Shown: positions 1-8,270 of the stretch, piece after piece
Layout: every line of letters starts with the position of its first letter
Numbering within the stretch: the stretch's first letter is position 1
Assembly (NCBI GenBank): GCA_002701365.1
Contig: NZUK01000007.1
Location: 1-41,845, forward strand
Length of the DNA: 41,845 bases
Source: Flavobacteriales bacterium
GTDB taxonomy: Bacteria > Bacteroidota > Bacteroidia > Flavobacteriales > TMED113
Direction of reading: 5' to 3'
The notes under the pieces: model-generated
Told to the model about the DNA's origin: nothing
Seen by the model: the letters and a program-made list of their open reading frames with translations, nothing else
Databases searched by the model: none
Program-made: the position numbers and the translations under genes

Positions 1-1
1 A

Positions 2-292
2 TTTGCATCTTTTTTGAATAACAAAAAAATGCCTCTTTCGTTGGTTATTTCTCTAGAAGTAGGTGAAAGTAAATTAGTAGAAAGGTTATTGAAACGAGGG
101 ATAGATAGTGGCAGAGCAGATGATAGTAATGAGGATACTATACGTGCTCGAATTCAGGTTTATCACCAACAAACTTCTATTTTAAAAAAATTTTACAGCG
201 ATAATTTAAAAAAGCATTTTTTTGAAATTAACGGGGAGCGAGAGATTGAAGTTATATCTCAAGACATACTAAGTATTCTTAAAAAATACTGA
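2..292 (+). CDS. adk: Adenylate kinase, C-terminal fragment (5' end outside window)
   Basis: Adenylate kinase interconverts ATP + AMP and 2 ADP in the cytoplasm. The frame is open to the left edge, so the N-terminal P-loop part is missing; only about the last 96 residues are present. Recognisable are the stretch ISLEV, then LVERLLKRG, then SGRADD followed by IRARIQVY, which supply arginines that contact nucleotide in this family. The SGRADD...IRxRI arrangement is the short-lid form, as in eukaryotic AK1, with no room for a long zinc-type LID. An in-frame TTG at 14 is not the true start, because homologous sequence (FASFLNN) continues upstream of it. obg follows after 33 bp, the usual Bacteroidota arrangement, so the two are probably cotranscribed. 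Confidence 0.9.
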   Translation, partial: FASFLNNKKMPLSLVISLEVGESKLVERLLKRGIDSGRADDSNEDTIRARIQVYHQQTSILKKFYSDNLKKHFFEINGEREIEVISQDILSILKKY

Positions 293-325
293 CTTAAATA
301 TAGTTATTTAGAACATTTTTGTCGC

Positions 326-1324
326 ATGAAGAATTTAAAAAATAATTTTGTTGATCACGTAAAAATATATTGTAAATCTGGAAATGGTGGTAAGGGTTCA
401 GCTCATTTTTTTAGATCTAGAATTCAACCTAAAGGCGGTCCTGATGGTGGTGATGGCGGAAGGGGAGGCCATATTATTTTAAGAGGCAATCGAAATTTAT
501 GGACTTTACTGCATTTAAAGTTTACTAAACATATTAAAGCAGGACATGGTGGTGATGGTGGTAAAAATACAAGTACAGGTTCTAATGGTAAAGATATGTA
601 CATAGATGTACCTTTAGGTACAATTGTTAAAGATGCTATGAACCAAGAATTTTTATTTGAGATTACTGAACATGCTCAAGATGTAATTTTATTAAAAGGA
701 GGTGTTGGAGGGAAAGGGAATGTCCATTTTAAAAATTCTGTCAGACAAAGTCCTAGATATGCTCAACCTGGAAAATCAGGTTTAGATTCGGCTAATATTT
801 TGGAGCTTAAAATATTAGCTGATGTTGGTTTAGTAGGATTTCCAAATGCCGGTAAATCTACGTTATTATCTCGATTAACAGCCGCCAAACCTAAAATAGC
901 TGATTACGAATTCACAACACTTACACCTAATTTAGGAATTGTTCAGTATAGAAATATGCAGTCATTTATTATGGCAGATATTCCTGGTATTATAAAAGGA
1001 GCTAGTGAGGGAAAGGGTTTAGGGCATCGGTTTTTAAGACACATAGAACGAAATACGTGCTTGTTGTTTCTGATTTCAGTTGATAGCGATGATATTATGA
1101 AGCAATACAATACATTATTATCAGAATTAGAGAAATATAACGATGAACTTCTTGATAAAGACAAAATATTAGCTATTACGAAGTCAGATATGATTGACGA
1201 AGACTTAAAGATTGAGATTTCTGAAACTATTAATGTTCCACATCTATTCATTTCATCTATTTCTAATGAAGGCCTAGATGAATTAAAAGATAAAATTTGG
1301 AATTTATTAAACTCTAACGCATGA
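326..1324 (+). CDS. obg: Obg family GTPase (ribosome assembly)
   Basis: Obg/CgtA is a GTPase of large ribosomal subunit assembly and stress control. The 332-residue protein has the glycine-rich Obg fold at about residues 6-160 (many GGxGG turns). The G domain follows: P-loop GFPNAGKST at 171-179, the DIPGIIKGA switch II segment, TKSD for guanine specificity and a final ISS. It ends right after the G domain, so the C-terminal OCT domain of longer Obg proteins is absent, as is usual in Bacteroidota. The ATG at 326 gives the expected short lead to [10 protein letters not shown]. Its TGA overlaps the ATG of the PAP2 gene by 4 bp (ATGA), which suggests translational coupling. Confidence 0.96.
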   Translation: MKNLKNNFVDHVKIYCKSGNGGKGSAHFFRSRIQPKGGPDGGDGGRGGHIILRGNRNLWTLLHLKFTKHIKAGHGGDGGKNTSTGSNGKDMYIDVPLGTIVKDAMNQEFLFEITEHAQDVILLKGGVGGKGNVHFKNSVRQSPRYAQPGKSGLDSANILELKILADVGLVGFPNAGKSTLLSRLTAAKPKIADYEFTTLTPNLGIVQYRNMQSFIMADIPGIIKGASEGKGLGHRFLRHIERNTCLLFLISVDSDDIMKQYNTLLSELEKYNDELLDKDKILAITKSDMIDEDLKIEISETINVPHLFISSISNEGLDELKDKIWNLLNSNA

Positions 1325-1887
1325 TTCATCGTCTCCTTGAAATTGATTCTGAAGTATTTTTATTTCTTAATAATTTAGGAACAGAAGCATATGATGATTT
1401 GTGGCGTCTTATTTCTAATCAAATATCTATGTTTTGTTTTGTATTATTAATAGTTATTTTTTGTTTGTTTAGTCAAAAAAAAATAAGACCTATTAGCTTG
1501 TTGTTTACTTTAATTTTCTGTGTTGCTATTACAGATATTGTTCATGTTCATATTTTTAAAAATGTATTTATGAGACTAAGACCTTGTTGGAACATAGATC
1601 TCATTGATTCTATGCGACTTTTAGTTAATTGCGGAGGTAAGTATGGATTTGTTTCAGGACATGCTGCAAATGCCACAGCAATAACAACATTTATTATACT
1701 TGCATTTAAGCCCAAGCATGTATTAATTAGTTACATCTTAATAATATGGTGTTTATTAGTTTCATATAGTCGTATTTACCTGGGAAAACATTATCCATTA
1801 GATTTGATAGGTGGTGCGTGCTTAGGTTTTTTAATAGCATTTTGTATGTTTATATTTTTTAAAAAATTCCATAAGAACAACATTTAG
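1321..1887 (+). CDS. PAP2-family membrane phosphatase
   Basis: This 188-residue integral membrane protein carries the three-part phosphatidic acid phosphatase type 2 signature: KNVFMRLRP (K80, R87, P88; KX6RP), SGH at 112-114, and [12 protein letters not shown] with R151, H157 and D161 (SRX5HX3D). These residues form the active site of lipid phosphate and undecaprenyl diphosphate phosphatases. Several hydrophobic segments surround them, placing the protein in the inner membrane. The substrate (undecaprenyl diphosphate, phosphatidylglycerol phosphate or another lipid phosphate) cannot be read from the sequence. It overlaps obg by 4 bp and is followed 2 bp later by the fluoride channel, so it sits inside the adk-obg-crcB transcription unit. 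Confidence 0.9.
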   Translation: MIHRLLEIDSEVFLFLNNLGTEAYDDLWRLISNQISMFCFVLLIVIFCLFSQKKIRPISLLFTLIFCVAITDIVHVHIFKNVFMRLRPCWNIDLIDSMRLLVNCGGKYGFVSGHAANATAITTFIILAFKPKHVLISYILIIWCLLVSYSRIYLGKHYPLDLIGGACLGFLIAFCMFIFFKKFHKNNI

Positions 1888-1889
1888 TA

Positions 1890-2243
1890 ATGAATTTAAT
1901 TTATATTTTTTTAGGTGGAGGCTTTGGTAGTGTTTTACGTTATCTAATATCCATTCTTTTTCAGAATTATCATTTTCCAGTCGCAACTTTATTCTCAAAT
2001 ATTTTAAGTTGTTTAATCTTGGCTTTAGTTCTTATAATCACCCCAAAAATAGATACAAATGGTCACTATCGACTATTTTTAATAATAGGTTTTTGTGGAG
2101 GTTTAAGTACATTTTCAACATTTAGTCATGAAACATTTAATTTGATTAAATCTGGTTATATATACTATGCTATTTTTAATATTGTATTTAGTATAATGTT
2201 ATGTTTGACAGTCTTATATATTTTTATAGTCAAAAAATTATAA
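1890..2243 (+). CDS. crcB: CrcB/Fluc fluoride ion channel
   Basis: This small membrane protein of 117 residues has four predicted hydrophobic helices, the size of a single Fluc subunit; these work as antiparallel dimers that export fluoride. Family marks are the N-terminal GGGFGSVLRY, the ATLFSN segment in the second helix (conserved Asn) and GFCGGLSTFSTFS, the phenylalanine-rich motif that lines the fluoride pathway. Only one crcB gene is seen here, consistent with a homodimer. It begins 2 bp after the PAP2 stop, so there is no space for a fluoride riboswitch directly ahead of it. Its last 6 bp overlap the end of the convergent O-methyltransferase gene. Confidence 0.93.
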   Translation: MNLIYIFLGGGFGSVLRYLISILFQNYHFPVATLFSNILSCLILALVLIITPKIDTNGHYRLFLIIGFCGGLSTFSTFSHETFNLIKSGYIYYAIFNIVFSIMLCLTVLYIFIVKKL

Positions 2244-2879
2244 AAGTTGACATATCATTATTCCATCCCTTATGGGAAGAAGTATGTTGTTAACTCTAGG
2301 ATCGTGCAGAATCTTTTTATTTAATGTTTGAATTTCTTTTGTTTCTTGATCATTTTCTTTGGGTTCATTAATTACTTTTCCACTCCATAAGACATTGTCA
2401 ATTATTAACAATCCACCTTTGTTTAGTTTATTAATAGCTAAATCATAGTATTTACAATAGTTTTTTTTATCTGCATCAATAAAAATGATATCGAAGTAAA
2501 GATTGATCTGCGGGATTATGTTGAGAGCATTACCAATATGTAAATTAATTTTATCTTTTAGGTTTGCTTTTTTAAAATATTTTAAAGCAAAATCTTCTAG
2601 TTCTTTATTAATTTCTATTGTATGTAGTGTTCCAGTTTTTTGTAAACCTTGCGCTAGACAAATAGCAGAGTAGCCTGTGTAAGTGCCAATTTCGAGTATG
2701 TGTAGAGGTTGTTTAATTTGACTAACCATACTTAAAAATTTGCCAACCATTTTACCTGAAAGCATTCTGGGCATTAAAATTTTATATTGTGTTTCTCTTT
2801 CTAAATCTTCTAGTAATTTACTTTGATTTGAAGTAAATTGATTAGAGTAGTTAAGGATTTTAGAATCAATAAAATTCAT
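2238..2879 (-). CDS. SAM-dependent O-methyltransferase, class I (caffeoyl-CoA OMT type)
   Basis: The 213-residue protein belongs to the cation-dependent class I O-methyltransferases. SAM-binding motif I is LEIGTYTGYSA at 62-72, an acidic residue after beta 2 is in TIEIN near 90, and metal or catechol ligands are expected at FIDADK (D135, D137) and IDN (D161, N162). Such enzymes methylate catechol-like hydroxyls, but the natural substrate of the Bacteroidota members is not known to me. The start codon shares one base with the stop of the acyl-CoA dehydrogenase gene (TAATG), so it is the last gene of the beta-oxidation operon and probably translationally coupled. Its stop overlaps crcB tail to tail by 6 bp. 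Confidence 0.88.
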   Translation of the reverse strand: MNFIDSKILNYSNQFTSNQSKLLEDLERETQYKILMPRMLSGKMVGKFLSMVSQIKQPLHILEIGTYTGYSAICLAQGLQKTGTLHTIEINKELEDFALKYFKKANLKDKINLHIGNALNIIPQINLYFDIIFIDADKKNYCKYYDLAINKLNKGGLLIIDNVLWSGKVINEPKENDQETKEIQTLNKKILHDPRVNNILLPIRDGIMICQLL

Positions 2880-4675
2880 TAAATAGAAAAATTATATTTA
2901 CCATCTTCCTGAAGTTTTTCTGCAATACTTCTTCTAATTTCTTTCATGTCACACATTAATGGTTTTGTCATTTTTGTAGCAATTGAAACTAAAAATTTGT
3001 TTTTCAATCCTTTTGTTGTCGACATAATGACTTCTTTAGCAGAATGATTTGCAATACTAATAGCATTTTGGATATAATTTTGAGTCATTTTAATTTGTAT
3101 TTGACATTGATTTATACCATTTTTTTCAATTAATTTTTCAGTTTTAAGTAGTGCTGATTCAGAAATGTATGTTTCAATTAATAAATCCGCTACTCTCATT
3201 AAGAGTTCTTGCTCTTTCACTAGTTTGGCTTTGTATTTAGAAACGGCAATTCCTAAAATAAGTAGAGAAAGTTTTTTGAGATTACATACTGCCTGTTTTA
3301 AAGTTTTTAATTTTGATCCAGGAATATTTTTATGAATTCCTGCAAAAATTAGTGGCAGTTCTTTTTGAACTTCCTTCATTTTTTTAAAAATGTTAAGTTC
3401 TTTTTTTACAGCTTTTTTTAGCATCATCTCAACAATTAGCATTCTATTTATTTCATTTGTGCCTTCATATATCCTAGATATTCTTGCATCACGATAGGCA
3501 GGCTCAATTAATGTATCTGCTGAGTAACCCATGCCACCATGAATTTGCACTGCTTCGTCCGAAACAAATTTTATTACTTCAGAACCATGTACTTTCATGA
3601 TTGCACATTCAATTGCGTAGCTTAATAATGCATTTAGTTTTGCTTCTGTTTTATTGGTGCCTTTTTTTTGAAGTTCAGTGATTTTGTTTTCAATATCATG
3701 ACCTGCTCGGTATAAAGCAGCATTTGAACAATATATTTTTGTAGCCATGTGAGCTAATTTCTCTTTAATAGCACCATAGTTAATTATGGCGTTTTTAAAT
3801 TGTTTTCTTTGAGCAGCATAATCAATAGAAATGTTTAGTACTTGTTCAGCTGCAGCTGTTGTTGCTGCGCATAATTTTATTCTACCGACGTTGAGAGCGT
3901 TCATTGCAATTTTAAATCCACCATTTCTTTCTCCGAGCAATTGGTGTACTGGAATTTTTGTTTTTTCATAGAATACTTGTCTTGTTGAAGAAGAGTTTAA
4001 GCCTAGTTTTTTTTCTTCTTCACCTAAAGTGATGCCATTTGATTTTGATTTTTCTAGAACAAAACCAGTAATATTTTTGTCATCTTGAATTCGAGCAAAT
4101 AAAATAAATACTTCAGAAAAACCAGCATTACTAATCCATATTTTTTGACCAGTTATGTTATAGTTTTTTTTATCAGTATCTAGTACAGCAATGGTCTGTC
4201 CGGCATTGGCATCTGATCCAGCATTTGGTTCAGTTAAATTATAACAAGAAATCCATTCACCAGATGCAATTTTAGGCAAAAAGTGTTTTTTAACTTCTTC
4301 ACTTCCATAGTATAAAATAGGATATGTCCCAATTCCTGTATGTGCTCCGTACGCTGTTGCTACAGATCCAGAATGACAGCTCATTTCTCCACAAATTAAC
4401 ATAGATAAATTAAACCCCATTCCAAATCCACCATATTCTTCTGGGATATTTAATCCTAGTAAGCCCATTGCTCCTGCTTTTTTCATAATACTTTCTACTA
4501 AGTCATAATTGTGGTTTTCAAGTTCTCGTATGTTAGGATATATTTCTTTTTCTGTAAATTCTCTAGTTGCTTCAAGCATTTGTTTGGCCGTGTCATCAAA
4601 TTCTTCAACGATAAAAATATTGTTAAAATTTGTTTCCTCAATTAAAAATGATCCACCTATTTTTTCTTTTTCCAT
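2879..4675 (-). CDS. fadE: Acyl-CoA dehydrogenase (FadE of the FadNAE type)
   Basis: This FAD enzyme introduces the trans-2 double bond into acyl-CoA, the first beta-oxidation step. At 598 residues it is longer than short- and medium-chain dehydrogenases (about 380) and matches the length of Bacillus FadE and long-chain types. It has an N-terminal helical domain, the flavin-binding stretch YNLTEPNAGSD near 145-155 with KIWISNAG near 178, and the catalytic glutamate E404 in IYEGTNEI. An extra helical C-terminal domain spans about 420-598. It starts 4 bp downstream of the thiolase gene and overlaps the methyltransferase by one base. Chain-length preference is inferred from size only. Confidence 0.93.
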   Translation of the reverse strand: MEKEKIGGSFLIEETNFNNIFIVEEFDDTAKQMLEATREFTEKEIYPNIRELENHNYDLVESIMKKAGAMGLLGLNIPEEYGGFGMGFNLSMLICGEMSCHSGSVATAYGAHTGIGTYPILYYGSEEVKKHFLPKIASGEWISCYNLTEPNAGSDANAGQTIAVLDTDKKNYNITGQKIWISNAGFSEVFILFARIQDDKNITGFVLEKSKSNGITLGEEEKKLGLNSSSTRQVFYEKTKIPVHQLLGERNGGFKIAMNALNVGRIKLCAATTAAAEQVLNISIDYAAQRKQFKNAIINYGAIKEKLAHMATKIYCSNAALYRAGHDIENKITELQKKGTNKTEAKLNALLSYAIECAIMKVHGSEVIKFVSDEAVQIHGGMGYSADTLIEPAYRDARISRIYEGTNEINRMLIVEMMLKKAVKKELNIFKKMKEVQKELPLIFAGIHKNIPGSKLKTLKQAVCNLKKLSLLILGIAVSKYKAKLVKEQELLMRVADLLIETYISESALLKTEKLIEKNGINQCQIQIKMTQNYIQNAISIANHSAKEVIMSTTKGLKNKFLVSIATKMTKPLMCDMKEIRRSIAEKLQEDGKYNFSI

Positions 4676-4679
4676 AGTT

Positions 4680-5861
4680 TTAATTTAGTAATTCAAAAAT
4701 ACCAGCAGCCCCTTGACCTGTCCCAACACACATCGTTACCATGCCATATTTTTGACGCCTTCTTCTCATTTCATTTAATAATTGCACTGTTAATTTAGCT
4801 CCTGTGCATCCTAATGGATGACCTAGCGCAATAGCACCACCATTTACATTAATAATTTCAGGATTTAATCTAGCTTCTTTTATTACCGCTATTGATTGAC
4901 ATGCAAAAGCTTCATTTAACTCAATTAAGTCAATGTCATCTATTGACATTTGAGCTTGTTTTAGCGCAAGTGGTATTGCATTGACTGGGCCAATTCCCAT
5001 GTGTTTTGGTTCAACTCCCGAAACAGCATAACTTTTTAATTTAGCTATTGGTGTTATGTTTAACTTTTTAATCATTGCCCCAGACATCAGCATGACAAAT
5101 GCAGCGCCATTTGATGTTTGTGAAGAGTTTCCTGCTGTTACAGTTCCTCCTTGTTTGAATACAGGACGTAATTTAGATAATTTTTCGATAGTAGTATCAG
5201 ATCTAGGGCCTTCGTCCTTATCAAAGATGTATGATTTTTCTTCTCTTTTTTCTTCTTTATTGAGAAATGTTTCTGTAATTGAATAGGGTATGATATCATC
5301 TGCAAATAAATTTTCCTTTAATGCATTAACTGCTTTCATATGCGAGTTGTATGCAAATTCATCTTGATCTTCTCTAGAAATATTATACTTTTCTACTATT
5401 GCTTCTGCAGTTGTTCCCATTCCCCAGTACCAATCGGGGTGTTTAATAGCTATTTTTTGATTTGGTACCACTCGCCATCCACCCATAGGAATTCTAGACA
5501 TCACTTCTACACCTCCAGCTAGTATGCAATGAGCCATTCCTGATTTTATTTTTGACGAGCCAATTGCAATGGTTTCTAAACCCGATGAACAATATCTATT
5601 TACTGTCATGCCTGGAACTTTAACTGATTCTAAACCAATTAGTGAAATCATTCTTCCTATGTTTAACCCTTGTTCTGCTTCTGGGGTTGCATTGCCAACA
5701 ATTACATCATTGATATTTTCTTTATTTAATGAAGGTAATTTATTTGTCATTTCTTTTATTAATGCGGCCCCCAAATCATCCGGTCGCGTAAATCTCAGTT
5801 TTCCATTTTTAGACTTTCCTACAGCGGTTCGATATGCTTGTACTATATATACTTCTTCCAT
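4680..5861 (-). CDS. fadA: Acetyl-CoA acyltransferase (3-ketoacyl-CoA thiolase)
   Basis: Thiolase cleaves 3-ketoacyl-CoA with CoA to acetyl-CoA and a chain shortened by two carbons. The 393 residues are a complete thiolase. The acylated nucleophile is C91 in NRYCSSG, the catalytic histidine is H348 in GHPLGCTG, and the acid/base cysteine is C378 in CVGTGQG. The NEAFA motif precedes the histidine loop. It lies 2 bp after the FadN-type gene and 4 bp before the acyl-CoA dehydrogenase, so product and substrate enzymes are made together. A biosynthetic acetoacetyl-CoA thiolase role is possible by sequence, but the operon favours degradation. Confidence 0.95.
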   Translation of the reverse strand: MEEVYIVQAYRTAVGKSKNGKLRFTRPDDLGAALIKEMTNKLPSLNKENINDVIVGNATPEAEQGLNIGRMISLIGLESVKVPGMTVNRYCSSGLETIAIGSSKIKSGMAHCILAGGVEVMSRIPMGGWRVVPNQKIAIKHPDWYWGMGTTAEAIVEKYNISREDQDEFAYNSHMKAVNALKENLFADDIIPYSITETFLNKEEKREEKSYIFDKDEGPRSDTTIEKLSKLRPVFKQGGTVTAGNSSQTSNGAAFVMLMSGAMIKKLNITPIAKLKSYAVSGVEPKHMGIGPVNAIPLALKQAQMSIDDIDLIELNEAFACQSIAVIKEARLNPEIINVNGGAIALGHPLGCTGAKLTVQLLNEMRRRRQKYGMVTMCVGTGQGAAGIFELLN

Positions 5862-5863
5862 AT

Positions 5864-8260
5864 TTAATTTCTTAAGGGTTTACCATTTTCTAACATGTAT
5901 TTTATTCTTTCTAATGTTTTCGCTTCTCCACATAAAGATAAAAATGCTTCTCTTTCTATGTCTAAAAGATATTGTTCTGATACTTCTGTAGGACTTGACA
6001 GGTCTCCACCACATAACACATAGGCTAATTTTTCACACATTAACTGTTCATGATCTGTGATATACTTACCCTCTCTAAAGGTATCTGCTCCAACTAAAAA
6101 CATACCAAGACCTTCTTTTCCTAGGACTTTTATGTTTTTTCTTTTTATTGGTTTCGTGTAACCTATGCTATCCAAATAGATTGCTTTTTGTTTAGCATCT
6201 TCAATGAGCTTACTATTATTGATAGTGATATTGTCTCTACCTTTTTTTAAATAACCTAGTTCAAATGCTTCATGTCCTGATGTTGCTACTTTTGCTTGTC
6301 CAATATTAATAAAGTATTCTTTCAGTCTTGGTAATTCAATGTCACCGTTATAATATAAATCAGATGCTCTAAGTGCCATTTCCTTTGTTCCACCACCGCC
6401 AGGGATTAATCCAACACCTAATTCTACTAATCCCATGTATGTTTCAGCTGCACATTGTACCGCATCTGCATGTAGTGCAAATTCACATCCGCCACCAAGT
6501 GTTAATCCATGTGTAGCTACAACAACAGGAACGGAAGAGTATCGTATCATCATAGATGTATTTTGAAAAGTTTGAATAGCTTCTTCTAACAATGACCATT
6601 GTTGTTCTACAATTAATGTAAAAATCATGCTAATATCTGCTCCTGCAGAAAAATGTTCTCCTTGATTACCTATTACAATGCCTTTAAAATCTTTTTCACC
6701 TAGCTCAATGCCTTTTTGTACACCTTCAATTACATCTCTCCCAATACTATTTAGTTTTGTGTGAAACTCTATGTTTAGAATATTATCGCCAATGTCTATT
6801 AATGAGACTCCATCGTTTTTCCATATTAAAGACTTTTCTCGTATATTATTAAGAGTTATGATTTTATTTAATACAGGAATTGGGATATGATTATCTTTTA
6901 TTATATCATAATATATTTGAGATTCATTCTCTGTTCTATACAAAGAGATTAAGGATGAATTATTGCACCATTCAGGTGTTGGGAGATTTTCATTTTTTAT
7001 AAGTTCGATTCCTTTTTGAAAACCTATTGAATCCCACATTTCAAATGGTCCCATTTTCCATCCAAAACCTGCACACATAGCAGCATCTATTTTATAAATA
7101 TCATCTGTTATTTCAGGTATTCGATGTGAAACATATGAAAACATGAATGCAAACATTTTTTGATAAAATATTGCAGATCTATCAGTTCCTTGTATTAAGA
7201 ATTCAAGTCGGTTTTTTAATTTGTGTATTTTTTTTGCTTTTGATATTTTTTCAAATTTTGGTTTTTGTTTTTCGTGGTACTCAAAACTTTTTAAGTTAAG
7301 TACTAATATTTTTCGCTTTCCTTGTTTGTCGCGATCTTTTTTATAGAATCCCTGTTTGGTTTTGTCACCTAGCCATTTATTTGTTAGCATTTTTTGTATG
7401 AATGATGGTAGATTGAAAATATTTCGCTGTTCATCATCCAGACAATTGTTATATACACCTTCAGAAACACTGTTTAGTGTATCTAGGCCCACTAAGTCTG
7501 ATGTTCTAAAAGTAGCCGATTTCGGTCTTCCGATTATAGGTCCGGTTAAAGAATCAATTTCTTCAATAGACATGTCTAGTTCTTTACTTAATTTAAACAG
7601 AGCGGCAATTCCTGCAATTCCAATTCTATTAGCAATAAAGGCAGGAGTGTCATTGCATAATACTGTAGTTTTTCCTAAAAATTTTTCTCCATAGCTCATT
7701 AAGAATGATATTAAATCGGTATTTGTTTTTTTAGAAGGAATGATTTCAAGTAATTTCAAGTATCTGGGCGGATTAAAAAAATGAGTGCCGCAAAAATATT
7801 CACAAAAGTCGTCACTTCTATCATTAATCATTTTATTGATTGGTATTCCTGAAGTATTTGAACTGACAATTGTGCCAGGTTTTCTATGTTTTTCTATTTG
7901 CTCAAATAACTGTTTTTTAATTATTAAATCTTCAATAATCACTTCAATAATCCAATCTACTTTTGCAACCTTATCAAGGTCATCTTCTATATTTCCAGTT
8001 TGTATTCTATTTATAATTTGCTGTGAATAAATAGGTGACGGTTTTGATTTTAATGTTTTTTTTAATGCATTATTTACAATTCGATTACGAACAGATTTAT
8101 TTTTTATGTTTAATCCTTTTTGTAATTCAACCTCATTTTCAGATTTTGGGATTATGTCCAGTAGTAAAACTTGAACACCAATGTTAGCAAAATGACATGC
8201 AATTCTAGATCCCATAATTCCGGATCCAATTATTGCGACTTTATTAATTTTTTTTTGCAT
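5864..8260 (-). CDS. fadN: 3-hydroxyacyl-CoA dehydrogenase / enoyl-CoA hydratase, FadN type
   Basis: This bifunctional enzyme performs the hydration and NAD-dependent oxidation steps of beta-oxidation. Domain order is dehydrogenase first: NAD motif GSGIMG at 12-17, catalytic H160 in GTHFFNP and E172 in LLEIIP. A second dehydrogenase C-terminal region at about 360-430 follows, and the crotonase domain spans about 485-720. The crotonase part has the oxyanion-hole stretch FSAGADI near 537-543 and both catalytic glutamates, E593 (GGGCEFAL) and E613 (LVELGVG), so both activities look intact. This order is the reverse of E. coli FadB and matches Bacillus FadN (798 residues here, about 790 there). 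It begins 10 bp downstream of the acyl-CoA synthetase gene. Confidence 0.93.
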   Translation of the reverse strand: MQKKINKVAIIGSGIMGSRIACHFANIGVQVLLLDIIPKSENEVELQKGLNIKNKSVRNRIVNNALKKTLKSKPSPIYSQQIINRIQTGNIEDDLDKVAKVDWIIEVIIEDLIIKKQLFEQIEKHRKPGTIVSSNTSGIPINKMINDRSDDFCEYFCGTHFFNPPRYLKLLEIIPSKKTNTDLISFLMSYGEKFLGKTTVLCNDTPAFIANRIGIAGIAALFKLSKELDMSIEEIDSLTGPIIGRPKSATFRTSDLVGLDTLNSVSEGVYNNCLDDEQRNIFNLPSFIQKMLTNKWLGDKTKQGFYKKDRDKQGKRKILVLNLKSFEYHEKQKPKFEKISKAKKIHKLKNRLEFLIQGTDRSAIFYQKMFAFMFSYVSHRIPEITDDIYKIDAAMCAGFGWKMGPFEMWDSIGFQKGIELIKNENLPTPEWCNNSSLISLYRTENESQIYYDIIKDNHIPIPVLNKIITLNNIREKSLIWKNDGVSLIDIGDNILNIEFHTKLNSIGRDVIEGVQKGIELGEKDFKGIVIGNQGEHFSAGADISMIFTLIVEQQWSLLEEAIQTFQNTSMMIRYSSVPVVVATHGLTLGGGCEFALHADAVQCAAETYMGLVELGVGLIPGGGGTKEMALRASDLYYNGDIELPRLKEYFINIGQAKVATSGHEAFELGYLKKGRDNITINNSKLIEDAKQKAIYLDSIGYTKPIKRKNIKVLGKEGLGMFLVGADTFREGKYITDHEQLMCEKLAYVLCGGDLSSPTEVSEQYLLDIEREAFLSLCGEAKTLERIKYMLENGKPLRN

Positions 8261-8270
8261 TATTTTTTTT

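Noticed and set aside
943-1329. Open frame on the minus strand inside obg
   Set aside because: It is fully antisense to a well-conserved GTPase, resembles no family and has no start context; it is a shadow frame.
1885-1892. Fluoride riboswitch before crcB
   Set aside because: Only 2 bp separate the PAP2 stop from the crcB start, and no such RNA fold was recognised in the neighbouring sequence.
5569-5991. 140-codon plus-strand open frame over fadA and the end of fadN
   Set aside because: It runs antisense to two conserved enzymes and its translation has no recognisable domain.
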